From contig NW_015622542.1 in NCBI RefSeq assembly GCF_000835495.1, positions 4,920,485-4,984,484 of the forward strand: a DNA stretch of 64,000 nucleotides, read 5' to 3'. Source of the DNA: Cladophialophora immunda (Eukaryota > Ascomycota > Eurotiomycetes > Chaetothyriales > Herpotrichiellaceae). How positions within the stretch are numbered: position 1 is the first letter of the stretch; each line of letters starts with the position of its first letter. The notes beneath the pieces are model-generated. The model was given only the letters and a program-made list of their open reading frames with translations, was not told the DNA's origin and made no database searches. Positions 11,901-22,600 of the stretch are shown one piece after another. The position numbers and the translations under genes are program-made.

Positions 11901-13876
11901 CGGCCTTGAACTCGGTATGCAGTTGGGATGGCCGGGGAGGCATATATACCAGTGACATCGTGCGGGATAGTCTGCATGTGGACGAGAGAGGAATGAAGCA
12001 ACAACCGTCCCGGCCGTACGGGTGGATTAACCGAGTGGTGGAGATCGTCAAGAAACAGCTCAAGGAAGGGGAAACTTGGGGATGTGGAACATTGAACCCG
12101 GCAGTCATTCACTCGTTGGCGATGCAATTGACCTTGCACAAGCAATCCTCTCGGGACAACGGGCGAAGTCAGACACTGGAAACTGTCCAACAAGCCTTGC
12201 GATACTGGTCTGGACAGAGATGGGAAGGATCTAGGATCGTGCGACTTGTTGAACGCGCAATCCGTCAGATCGGGTGGCAGTGGTATCAGGATCGTTATAA
12301 ACGCCGAAAGGAATACCCGGTTCGAAAATATGCCAGACCCTATCTTCCTAACTCGCTGTCACCACCCTCGGCGCCAACAGTCCTTCCTTTCCATACATTC
12401 ACAGCACCCCTCTCCGCCAAACAAGTCCGGCAGATCTCACAGAGAAATGCTCTCCGTATCTCTGTCTGCACTCTTCGATCTGCGTGGCTTCCAGCCACCG
12501 TGTTTCCTCCACCGTCGCCTCCAAATCCCTGCCTGAACGTGGGGTATGTCAGCTCGGACTTCAACAATCACCCTTTGGCGCATTTGATGCAATCAGTCTT
12601 CGGTCTGCATGATCCGTCGCGAGTGAGAGCGATATGCTACGCAACAACTGCCTCTGATGGCTCCATCCACCGGCAACAGATCGAACGTGAAGCACCAGTC
12701 TTCCATGACGCGTCGTCGTGGAGTGTGGAACGACTGGTCAACCAAATTGTGGAAGACAACGTCCACATCTTGGTCAATCTCAATGGATATACTCGAGGTG
12801 CACGAAATGAAGTGTTTGCCGCACGCCCTGCGCCTATCCACATGTCTTTCATGGGCTTTGCTGGCACCCTGGGAGCCGAATGGTGCGACTACGTATTTGC
12901 TGACACAATATCCGTGCCGCCAGACACACTCTCGCCATGGCGCCGCAATGTGGATATTGAGGATCGACTCCGGACGGACTCGTTGGTGGAGGACGTCGAA
13001 GATTGGGTGTACTCGGAAAACGTCATCTTCGCCCGCAACACGTTCTTTTGCGTCGACCACAAGCAAAGCGCGCCCGACGCAGACAAGGGTCCTCCAAACA
13101 CCAAAGATCCCACTAAACGTGAGGCGGCTTGGGAACGCGAACAAGACAAGCGCTGGAAACTGAGGAAGGAGCTTTTCCCAAACCTTTCTGACTCGGCCGT
13201 GATTTTGGGCAACTTCAATCAGCTGTACAAAATTGATCCAGCCACGTTCGACATGTATCTCCAGATTCTCCGGGCGGTTCCCAACGCAATCCTGTGGCTA
13301 TTGCGTTTCCCGGACTTGGGGGAGCAGAACCTCAAACGCTACGCAGAGAAATGGGCTGGCAAGCAAGTCGCAGAACGCATCGTTTTTACCGACGTGGCGG
13401 CCAAAGGGACGCACATCACACGCGCCTCTGTCGTCGACCTCTTCCTCGACACACCGGAGTGCAACGCTCATACCACTGCTGCCGACACGGTGTGGTCCGG
13501 CACGCCCATAGTCACGTGGGGGAAATGGAAATATAAGATGTGCAGTCGTATGGCTGGGAGCATTGTGGCTAGTGCACTACCAGAGGGCCGCGAAGGTGAT
13601 GAGGCAAGGAGGGATCTACTCGTCCAAAGCGAGAAGCAATATATTGACACGGCGATTGATCTCGCACTGGACCTCAAATACACTTCGTCCGAGTCTAATG
13701 GACAGAGGATTGGGCGTGGGAGGGGGAGATTGGTGGATTTGCGGCGCATGTTGTGGGAAGGGCGTTGGACGAGTCGGTTATTCGATACGAAGCGATGGGT
13801 GAGGGATCTGGAAATGGCATATTGGTCAGCTTGGAACAAGTGGGAGAAAGGCGAAGGTGGTGACATATGGTTATGA
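8981..13876 (+). CDS. O-GlcNAc-transferase-like protein (TPR + GT41 catalytic domain)
   Basis: Single-exon 1,631-aa protein. The first 470 residues are low-complexity, rich in P/Q/R/S/Y. TPR-type helices occur around 515-600 (NYVKAEEWYRAVLRQDPGH) and again around 890-975 (TNLGSLLKDIGQLGAAIKMY and following). An acidic/serine-rich linker of about 60 residues lies near 620-680. The GT41 catalytic half starts near 1185 with LNVGYVSSDFNNHPLAHLM. Its His (about residue 1197) matches human OGT His498. NLNGYTRGARNE follows, and FNQLYKIDP near 1412-1420 contains the Gln and Lys equivalent to the UDP-contacting Gln839/Lys842. LDTPECNAHTTAADTVWSGT matches the nucleotide-binding loop. It should transfer a sugar, probably GlcNAc, to Ser/Thr of nuclear or cytosolic proteins. 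Activity in fungi is not established by this sequence. Confidence 0.92.
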   Translation: MLTAPQRYVNMMDPIRDPNIYQRPPIGAAPRQYAIPANSTILGHGRSRSTGLSYAEHEMIRHRKTPNGGRLYEPDTAALDKSVQIPASKHLILASSPEFQHPTPPFTNSSPWNETKRPQRSERFDGSDRGRDGRQEMHSQPYRPSKPLSYRPAWDFPGGLDSMLNQTLPLQPTQRYYVQPGSNIPTVLPATLQSQFGPTASAGQELYGPYWPDGTYNPYRPAAIRDSRFFPRAPAERFPLDHHFEHFHPLRKHGRLPVAPNDSYLQNMAQQMLGTPMGLTESPSSKWNLHQNTYHGPQNPYAHLYPLRDRPMADSVASVTGPTLVSLMPGPRSERIAFRDKTFAWANKIYMDLLQTIRCTTKEQRSGTHNASGMRPALKPAIFPKPPIRSGSHFQIESTDRPPSQRRDSSNSYLNTGTEQSTYDIPSRPQTAIYRPPKALTTQDFQSFPSHPESKNIPRQPYEAGQQLQEIRQVSARINNFPQIPSFESAVSALQTMELLCQEADAPWVDGMLLAGCLAYGLGNYVKAEEWYRAVLRQDPGHIEAMSNLAATCHALHRREDALKYWSDAVSLRPSYFEAVEHLIGLLCASHRAREAVSVIEYVENTLRIRGDDPQSSWAELSDAESDTKSHASSISTVASYDNAQYDYDPDCSQNISTGSESQPPGYGTSGYAISGADNGRMLALVHAKGNMLYALGQNHAAAVAFEDAVLISTGQRKQGIRGLIDDILTACLCTVRDREYVRAKLESKEPILLAPERAEATARHMFPPEGNLPGLEHVSPSFAVQAGISTTSNSLLSLAKIYQDGMSNATEIGSLKSPTTREILALYYLSLSLQRSPSTANNVGILLAGVQQSVHPDHLADSNFTQISNIPGVVAGTGVSLALMYYNYGLNIDQKHAHLFTNLGSLLKDIGQLGAAIKMYERAVACDGSFDIALANLANAVKDQGRVADAIAYYRRAVAANPDFAEAVCGLATALNSVCSWDGRGGIYTSDIVRDSLHVDERGMKQQPSRPYGWINRVVEIVKKQLKEGETWGCGTLNPAVIHSLAMQLTLHKQSSRDNGRSQTLETVQQALRYWSGQRWEGSRIVRLVERAIRQIGWQWYQDRYKRRKEYPVRKYARPYLPNSLSPPSAPTVLPFHTFTAPLSAKQVRQISQRNALRISVCTLRSAWLPATVFPPPSPPNPCLNVGYVSSDFNNHPLAHLMQSVFGLHDPSRVRAICYATTASDGSIHRQQIEREAPVFHDASSWSVERLVNQIVEDNVHILVNLNGYTRGARNEVFAARPAPIHMSFMGFAGTLGAEWCDYVFADTISVPPDTLSPWRRNVDIEDRLRTDSLVEDVEDWVYSENVIFARNTFFCVDHKQSAPDADKGPPNTKDPTKREAAWEREQDKRWKLRKELFPNLSDSAVILGNFNQLYKIDPATFDMYLQILRAVPNAILWLLRFPDLGEQNLKRYAEKWAGKQVAERIVFTDVAAKGTHITRASVVDLFLDTPECNAHTTAADTVWSGTPIVTWGKWKYKMCSRMAGSIVASALPEGREGDEARRDLLVQSEKQYIDTAIDLALDLKYTSSESNGQRIGRGRGRLVDLRRMLWEGRWTSRLFDTKRWVRDLEMAYWSAWNKWEKGEGGDIWL

Positions 13877-14295
13877 GGAGAGCAACGAACGGGACATACA
13901 AGGCCGAGTTGGGGGGTTGTGCCTTTATGCTTGAGAGATTTCAAGGTGCATTTTCATGCAAGGATGAGCAAGCGAGCGAGTTAACAAGGGACGATAACCA
14001 GGGACGATGCTCGTGGGCATACGAGCTGGCGCGTTGTGACGGGACGATTCTATGATTGCAACAAACAACCGGGCGGGAAAAGTTGACCTCCACGCGAAGG
14101 ACATGTATGGGTGTTGAGGATCAGACACACTATGGGATTTTTACTCCCTTTGGGAGTTGTGTTAGGGAGGACAGGGCTGGATGGAGGATCGTCCAAGCCT
14201 ACGGGACATGAAGATACTTTTGACGACCTTTACGAAATGAGAAAGACCGGCTTGAAGGTGCTTTGTGGCACTCGGCTTGCTGGAGTCCTGGGCAG

Positions 14296-14321
14296 GCTTG
14301 CTTGCTTGCTTGCTTGCTTGC
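14296..14321. repeat. (GCTT)n microsatellite
   Basis: About six perfect GCTT units in the region downstream of the OGT-like gene. Confidence 0.9.
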
Positions 14322-14510
14322 CAGCCATGTTTTATCTGGCGCATATTATTTTGCTGGATCGTGTCTTTTGGATGGTCGTTGTCATTGTTCGCTGTGTCGC
14401 GGTGTGGGCATCTATCCACGGGGTTTCTTCCGCTTTGTGTGATGTGATGATGGCACTATCCTGACAGTGATCTTCACCTTGCTCTTGTTCTTGTTCTGAT
14501 TATCGATAAC

Positions 14511-14558
14511 GATGTCGATGTCGATGTCAATGTCGATGTTGATGTTGATGTTGATATT
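14511..14558. repeat. GATGTC/GATGTT hexanucleotide tandem array
   Basis: About eight diverging units of a GATGTY hexamer follow one another. Confidence 0.85.
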
Positions 14559-14588
14559 CATACCCATATAGACAACATTCAACGGCCT

Positions 14589-14612
14589 CCTTCCCTTCCC
14601 TTCCCTTCCCTT
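14589..14612. repeat. (CTTCC)n pentanucleotide repeat
   Basis: Four to five tandem TTCCC/CTTCC units. This is the third distinct microsatellite within 300 bp. Confidence 0.85.
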
Positions 14613-14702
14613 GCTCCCTCGCCTATTACTTATTGTATATACCCCCTCCCCCCTTTCATTCCATCCCGTTCGCTAAACTAAACCCCCAGGACCTTTCCAT
14701 GG

Positions 14703-14725
14703 CTCTCTCTCTCTCTCTCTCTCTA
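14703..14725. repeat. (CT)n dinucleotide repeat
   Basis: Uninterrupted CT run of about 22 nt. Confidence 0.9.
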
Positions 14726-14867
14726 TACGGCCGTCTCTGGTTCTAGTCTGTTATCGCCAACTCCTCATCTATCGTGTGACGTGGCCTTTTTCCTCAGCTT
14801 TGGTGTTCTGACACTCAGAATCCGATCCGAACTTAACCTTCGTTACAAGGAGGAAAGGGCTAATATA

Positions 14868-15090
14868 ATAAGAAGAAGGGAGCGAGCGAGCGAGAGAGGG
14901 AGGGAGAATAGAAGGGGTGGGGGACGGGAATTGACAGTTGAAGAAGGAGTTAGTACGGTAGGCGGACTGTGAGTAGAAGGAGGAGGAGAATAGGAAGGAA
15001 GAAAGAAACAAGGTAGGGAGATAATAGGAAGATAACAGGAAGGAAGAAGGGGGAAAGAGAGGGAAGTAGGGACGGAAAGAAAGAGGGCAA
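14868..15090. repeat. Polypurine tract (GA/GGA-rich)
   Basis: The plus strand is almost entirely A and G for over 200 nt, with GAGC, GGAG and GGAA units. A minus-strand open frame of 134 aa across it is an artefact of this composition (S/P/F/L-rich translation). Confidence 0.75.
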
Positions 15091-16429
15091 TGTAATGAAA
15101 AGCCTCGATGGAAACCGTGTAGACAAGCTGTTCTTAGTATCGAACGCGTTTCTCCCTTGTGTGGGCGATACATATGGTTTGATATTGACTATAGGGGTGT
15201 AAAGAAGTAGAGAGACAGGTATGTTGGAATAGTATCTGTGTGGCTGCGTCGCTGTCACCCGTCCATATCATATGTTATAATCTTCTCTCCTCTCTCACAT
15301 GAACACCATGAACACCGTCAGCAATGCGGTCACCTCTGTACTTACTAGATGAGATGCTTGATGGATTTTCTGACCCTCCATTCTCCTTTCGTTGGCATTT
15401 CCTGGGCCCCAGTTACTTACTTCCCACGATCCCTTTTGCAAATCTTCAACGAATCCCTCTTTCCCTGGACATGTATACCTGCAAGGTAATATTCCTACTG
15501 TGCCCATCGGTCTCAAACCCAGGTTTTTTTTTTGGTTCTTGAAAGTGCTTCTTTCTCACCCCCCTCGTACTCGATTGTTCTTTTGCTTCCTGTCATGTCC
15601 TCTTCCATAGTTATTTTATCGCGACAACTTCGAGGCTCTAAAGAAACATGTCTCTCTTGGTGACGGAAGCGGGTCCCTTTCTCACATACGATAGAGGTGC
15701 TTGGGGCGAGGAAGTAACGGCACGCAACGAGTCTGCGAGACGTGCTAATCGGACTGGACAGAGAGGGTAGCTATTCTCGCGCTTCCGGGGTTGACGATTC
15801 AAAGAAAGAGAGGAGCGCAGAGGAGAAGGGAAAAAGCGGGAGGACTGTTGTTCTGGGCAGCTGCTTGACTGCTCGCCGCCTCCTTTTCGAGTGGTAGGAT
15901 GGCTGTGGTTTAACGGATGAGCAAATCGAATCGGGCGCAAAGCTGTGAGGAAGATCAGCCTGTGCCTTGTCGTCGTGGAACAGGCCGACAGGCAGCGTCT
16001 CGGTCTGGTAAAAGCAGATCATGGGAAATGGTGACCGAGTGGTTACACGCTCATCGTGGGTAGTAATCTCAGACAGGTTTCTCGTTGTCTGAAGAACTAG
16101 ATGTCGTAGCCATCTTGCTCAATCGATATATGAAGCCTATGGACAATTTCTGGGCCAAGCTCTGCGGCGGATATTGTGCTTTTTGAGACAGGATATGGAT
16201 GCACAGATCTAGGCTCGTCAATGCCCAGGAATGGTCTACCATCCCAGCTCTTTCTGTGTATGAAAAGGGCGAGGAACGATTGCGGATCAACGCTGGAGAA
16301 AATACGGCGAGATTGTAAACTCAGTGGGAGGACGAAGCGCTGGAGGTGAAGACCGGGGCGAGAGCGCATAGGCAATGATGAGTATTTGCTTTAAACAGAC
16401 AAGGCGAGAGAGAACCTCGATTCAACATC

Positions 16430-16635
16430 ATGCCAAATCACGGAGCTTCTCAACGCCCTTCTAGTGCTGGTAAGCTGGGTGGTCTGTGGAACGCGTGGAA
16501 AAGGGAGCTTGGACAACAAATACCAGGTCCTCCTCCCCAGACGTTGCCCTTATTCATCGTCGTCATGCCTGCTGCGGCTTTCTCTGCATGGGCTGCAGCG
16601 TCTTGTTTGGCAAGATATCCACGTACTCTTTTTGA
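16430..16635 (+). CDS. Tentative spliced micro-gene, Cys-rich 44-aa product
   Basis: Not recognised as any family. An ATG in fair context (ACATCATGCC) opens a 40-nt exon (16430-16469). It is followed by a possible 71-nt intron (16470-16540) from GTAAGC to a pyrimidine-rich CTCCTCCCCAG, then exon 16541-16635. Joined, the frame closes as a 44-aa peptide. Its C-terminal half contains CCGFLCMGC and ends YSF, loosely like small cysteine-rich membrane modules. The intron lacks a clear branch point. This is the only place in the 10.8-kb gap where start, splice signals and a compact cysteine pattern coincide. It may well be chance. Confidence 0.2.
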
Positions 16636-16997
16636 CTGAGCCCAGCGAGATACGCACTCTATGGTGCTCACCTTGTGTTGAGGGGATTATGTGAAAGAAG
16701 AGAGTGGATGAGGAGGCCCTACTCTAGAGAATGACCAGTACATTGACAGTACGCTGGGCTCCCTAGGAATCTCGCGCAAATGCGCTGGAAAACACGCAAG
16801 AGGGATGGGGGGGGGAAGGACCGGGAAAGGCGAGCAGGGAGGGATAGAACGAGAGTGTTTTGGGTCTACCTGCCCAAAGGTCGCGAAACGAGAGACAAAC
16901 AATAGCTGAGCAGCCGGGCATCCTGGATGGCCTGCTCGGTTTGTTGCCCTACCGACAGTTTTGGCAGGTCCTGGAAAGAACACGCGGTTCCGCTGAA

Positions 16998-17026
16998 TCC
17001 CTCCACCCTCCCCCCCCTCCCTCGTC
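16998..17026 (-). other. Possible G-quadruplex motif (minus strand)
   Basis: The plus strand has four C tracts (CCCTCCACCCTC then an eight-C run then TCCC), so the minus strand carries four or more runs of three or more G with short loops. Confidence 0.4.
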
Positions 17027-18792
17027 GCCGACGGCCAGGTCTGGAAGCGGTGATGCAGGATCTTTCACACCTCTGAGGCGCCTGCTCAGCGAATCGGCGC
17101 TGCAAGCCCGGGGTATGATGGATATGTGGTGATCACGGAACAGCAAGGAGATGTCTCGGACACGAGTCGCAACTCGATGCTCGTCGAAGTCCAACCCCAG
17201 CGGCCCAGGGATCCATTCCATCCCAGCCCGTCGCCTCTGGGCGGGGCCTACCTGCTGGGGACTTGTCCCTTTGTGAGGCAATGCTCTTCCTCGCCGTAGC
17301 AACCATGTCCAGCGAAGGTTGATTCAATGCCGTTGAACCTGCTCGGGTGCAACCACAAGCCAGAGCGTTGGATTATTTCAGCTGTCAGTGTGCCAGCAGT
17401 GGATCAGAAAAGACGCAACGGGCAATATCGTGTTGGCCTCTCACAAGACGACGAAGCCAACGGGCTTGGATGCCTCCGGACGTCGTCCATTATTGCGTAG
17501 CCTCATACCCACCGTTGCTGGCGGGCAGCCAACGGTGGTGGCAAACTGCAATTTCCATGCACTGTACCTTTGAGGACACATAGTTTGTTGACGACTTGCC
17601 ACATACGACCTGAATTCTTGCTTTTCGAGCCTCTCAGGTCGATTATTGAACGACATTGATCCAAGGGGGGGCAACAAATAGCGCCAGAGGTCTTGCATCT
17701 GCCCTGGTTCAGCTGAAGGATCTGCAAGGTGCCGGATTCAGCTTAAGGCGATGCATGTGTGCGCATATCCGAGGACCGAATGGGAAGACCACCAGGTCAG
17801 AAGATCGACCGATCTGAAGCTACGTCCGGCTTCATCAAGCGGTCAGTCGATGGAATGGAAGCAGACCGTCGAGGGCCACCAGAATCCCCTGGTCTTGTGT
17901 TGAGAGGTTGAGGTTCAACGCTTAGCGGTGCCCTCTTCAGTTGCAATGCTCCAGAATATGCTTTTACGCTGCCCTTCGGCCTGCACATTCCACCAAGAAA
18001 AACAGGCTTTTAAGTGGAGATATAATTAGAGAGCAATGATACTGACAATGGCAAGCTCCGCGAGAGCGCGGAAAAGGCAATGGAGTACCTAACTAGCTTG
18101 CTAAAAGGGGTCCGGACGGACCTGGAGGGTGTATTGGGGGGCATCCTTGAGTGAGCAAGACTCGTAAAACTGCACCTGCGCGCGGATCGCTGTTGCTGTG
18201 CAAACACCTTTTTTGGCGACGAGGTATTCCCCGTCATAGCAACCTTGTCGTGGGTTGAATCTGCGCGCAATTGAGGTGCTTCTTCACAAGGGGAAGGGGG
18301 ATCAACATTGTCCAAGGAGCAACTCGTCAACGGGTCGAAGATGGGGCGACACGACTCTTCACACAGGCAAGAGTCAAGATTCCAGTTCGTTCTATGTAGA
18401 GATAGTCGAGTTGATACCCCAGGCGATTGACTTCTTCGGATGCCGGAGAGCAGTGGGACCTTCAATGCAGGGGAGAACGTCCTGTCTGAGCTTCACAATG
18501 CACATCCCAAGGGATCGTCGCAAAGAGGGCGCAAGACAGAGAGGCCTCGAACAACAGTCCATTGCGCCAACAGCGGCCTGGGATCAGAGAGTCGTTGCAA
18601 AACATCTGCTGGTGGTGGGGATGATACTTGCCGCTCATGTTGGGCCTTCGCTGACTGGTTGACGATCTGGAGAGCATCCTACAAGGTGCAATGGCTGGTA
18701 CCCCAAAGCCCTACAGGTGTTGGGCATACCCAGGTACTGTGCCTGTCAGAGCGGGTGATCGATGGTTCTAACCCACTGAGACCCCTCCATGC

Positions 18793-18812
18793 CCCCCCCC
18801 CCCCCCCCCAAA
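18793..18812. repeat. Homopolymer C run
   Basis: About 18 consecutive C followed by an A run. The length may be uncertain for sequencing reasons. Confidence 0.8.
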
Positions 18813-19604
18813 AAGCCCGTCACTCTAGGGAGGTGGGAAGTCTTCCTCCTAGGCTCTTACCCCCCTCCCCTCCCTTCCAATGGGCCATGGTAGGCGCCCG
18901 GGTTGCGTGAGACTGAGGAAGAACAGAGTTTAGGCAAGAGAAAGCGGAAAAGGAAAGTATCGCCATCCACTAGGCTGCGTGACGGCACGGTAAGTCCCAC
19001 AGTTTGGCATCCATCGGACCTCCCACCTCTGCGTCGGGCGAATGAGTTCCGCCCAACGGGCGAGAGAGAGAGATAGAAGGGAGAAGGCCATTGCTGTCAG
19101 CGAGGACTAATGGTGGGCAACGTTAGGTAGGCAGGAAAGAGACAGGCGGTGGACTGGTGTGGTACGAGTGGGCAGCGAGATGTGCCCCGTTGCTGGCGAT
19201 TCCCGCTTCTGGACATCCGAAGAAGCTGTAAGGTTCTGTAGGCAACTTCCTCGTACGAGCCGGTGTGGTTGGTTTTGCATTCCAACCACCAGACTACTGC
19301 TTCATACGAACAGAATCCGCAAACCAGCCGGTTGGTAGGTAAACCCTTGTACAACACGGACAAATTGAGATCTTGACTGAAGGCGAGCACTGTTGAATCT
19401 TGGTTATGGACAACTGATGGCTGTAAGGCAGTCTAGGTCTGTGAAAACCAAGGTCACACAGCGTCTGAGGCTGGTTGGTGGTCAACCGGTACCAATCGGA
19501 CATGTATCTCCACGCATGAGACGATGAATGGGGAATACATTATAGGGCCTGTGATGTGATGTGATGGTAACGTGCAAGCATGCGCTCCCGAAAGTCAACA
19601 CTGG

Positions 19605-19640
19605 CAGCAGCAGGAGCAGCAGGAGCAGCAGTAGCAGCAC
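19605..19640. repeat. CAG/GAG trinucleotide repeat
   Basis: Tandem GCAGCAGGA units (with one GTA) over about 35 nt. No supported ORF uses it. Confidence 0.8.
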
Positions 19641-22600
19641 AAGTGGCTCTGGCTTCTCGTTGTCCTGTCGTCAATTCTTGCCGCTGCCGTGAGCCGAAGT
19701 TGAAAGGAGCCCTGCCAGAAGCCATTGGACCGCTAATCCAGTTCAAGGGGAACCCCCAATAACACAAGGCGCCGATAGACTCGTCACCAGTCGTTGTTCG
19801 GCGTGCACCTTTTGCAGTAATGTTGAGACTGCCGAAATGGGTTGACTAGAATAGATAGATAGTCCACCGCCCACCGCCGACAGCCCACAGCCTGCCTCTT
19901 GCCCGAGTCCACTGTCGCCACCAAGAAGGATCATTAGAGCTCGAACCGGGGAAATTTCAATGACAAGCACCGAGTACGGAGTACGACGACACGAGGATGA
20001 TGGGAACAGCCATCGGTTTGGAGGGAAGTGCAAGCTCTGCCGAGTTTGGGGGGGACAGGGCGGGTGTGGCTTAGGGGACAAGGGAATGGGCTCCCAGAGG
20101 TCGGTCTTTGCATTTCTACCTCGTAGCATATGCCCCCGGGAGTGGAGAGTCAAGGTTGGAGCCGGTGCCCAAGGACGCAGCTTCGCTTCCGCCGTGCATT
20201 GGAGGCTTTAGCGGACTGATGGAGATTTCACTCGGCCTCGGATAAAGCAACAAGAGTCCAGCAGGCTTGTACAGCTTCAACCGTTTGTGACGACGGTGGT
20301 TCTGAAAATACTTACAAGCTCAGCAGTTGGCGAATCGGCTTCTGCATATTGCTCGTACTTGTAAGGACACCAGTCTGTGACTAGCAGAGAATCTGGTGGG
20401 CTTGGAAAAGCCATCTCTCAAGGTAAGGGCCGGGGCAAGCAACCGCCTAGGTACCTACCGGGCGAGGGCTGGCAGCATCAAGGGCAGCGGTTCTAGTCCC
20501 AACAAGCACCACGCCAAAGGAGGGTTATCGGTTGAACGGCCCCAATAACCACAAGGCCCATTGCGCCACGGCGACACCTGGCGCTGTGAGAGGCGAAAGC
20601 AGCTGGTCCGAGCTCGTTGGGGGCGCAAAAGGCCACCGAAGGTTCCGTAGAAGCTAGGATGAACCACACGAGATCAAGGTCTCACACTGACACATGCTTC
20701 AACCAGGATTTTGCCAGACGGGCCCTCGTCATAGCGATTATGGTGGGCATTCATCGTCCCGCTTCATGGACGGGTCAAGCCCCTTGATAGCCACCTGGTA
20801 GCCATCGAAGGCTGCGCTTACGTGAAATTCCCAACGGCTCGAGAAATGTGCCCGGGTCACCTTGTAGAGCTAGACAAGGGCATACTGCACCGATGCTGGA
20901 CACATGACCCTTGATTTCATGCAACGGCGAAGGCGCGTGCATAGTCTGCCTTCCAGCCAGAGGGGAGAAGGGGGCAGCAGATCGACCAGCGTTGATCAAC
21001 CCCGGCACTCTGCAGGGACAGGCTTGGTCTTGCACTCCTTTCTTTCTGCATCATTGCCTTTTAGCGATCTCGCTGTCAACTCGTGGCAGATGCCCATCAT
21101 TTTCTGCTTGAGACACAAGAACGAGCTCGCTTACTTGCAGTGTGCAGATCCGCCCCCGACTTAGGGACACTCGCCAGACGGGATATCCGGGTCTCAAGGG
21201 GTTGTGCAAGGCTGGCAAAGATGGGCCACTGCAACTCTGACATTTGCTTCAAGAAGAAAAGATGTGACGGATCTGCAATGTGATGAGATGCAACATTCTT
21301 CCTTGCTTGATGTCGCGACCATAGATCCTGCCCCCCCTGGAAGTTGCCATTGGCTTTTGTTTTTCTAACCTTGACGTCGTATCTTGCAAGCGATGGACCC
21401 TCGCACTAATTGATGCTCCTCAAGGGCCGTCAGTACACAGACTCGTATACAGATTTATGTCTTTATTTGTGGCGTTTTGTCACTCCGTTCTCCCTAGTCG
21501 GATTCCAGCCAGGAGAGAATTGTTCGGCGGCGGATTTGCTGCTATTCCTTTTCGCGGTTGACTGTTTCAAGCCATGTGGCGTCTCAGGAGCCTATGAAAC
21601 TCGCTTGTGGGCGTTCTTTTCGGGTAGTGGGTGGCATGGCCGTCACTGGCTGTGCAGGCCATGATTCCAGACGAGTCCGGGGTCTGCAAACAGGCCAGTC
21701 AATCGTGATCGCAGCCCCATGGAACGCCTCGCTTCAGAGGGTACGAAGCGAAAACCAACTTTCCAAAGATCGCCGATCGCTACCCTGTTCTCCCGCCCAA
21801 GGAGACAAACTTAGACGATGGAGATGTCTTTTCCGGGACCGAGTTGTATATACGTGCCATTTCGAATAGCAATCTTGTTCCCTTAGGACACTGATCACTG
21901 TGTACACTGCATCCAAGGGGTCAGCATCGGCCAGCTAAGATCTCAATGGGTACTGATCGTCGCCTCGTGGAAAGTCTAGTCCTGGACTTGTTGAGGTTGC
22001 GAGGCCGAGTCAGCGATAGCGCAGATCGTGCTCGAAAACCATACTCCATCCCGTAATTTCGTCAGCAAAGGGGACAATCTCTCCTGTCTTCGAGAATGGC
22101 AGTGGTCATCCTGACCTCCTGCGTCCTCGGCATTCAGGCGAGACTCGTTTGACGTATGGATCATCGTGTCGATTTGAGGCCCGCTCGTGGTTGATTGCGA
22201 GGTTGGATGACACCTCCTATCGACAGTCGAAATGTACCACGGTGCATGTAGCTACCTACACCGCTGCACCTAGCAAGTCACCTACTCCGTATCAGAGCCT
22301 GTACAAGCCATCCTTCCACCCCACCGCCCTCCGCCCACTGTTGTGTCTCTGACGAACAGGGACATTTCCGAGCCGTGGCTTAAAACACCAATTTATTTTC
22401 CGTTGGCCCAAAAGCCCAATCCCTAGGTCGGGCTGGACGGAACCAAAGCCTTCAGCTAAGGCATAGAAATTTGGCGGCCGTGACAACTCTCCGAAGACTG
22501 GGGACAGGGCGGGAAAGGAACCACCAGAACAGCCAGGGAGCTTTCGTCATCCGGAAAGAAGGGTTGAAAAAAAAAAAAAAAAACCAGGGCCGCCACAGCA

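Noticed and set aside
14769..15173. 134-aa minus-strand frame
   Set aside because: Translation of the polypyrimidine strand of a low-complexity tract; S/F/L/P repeats only.
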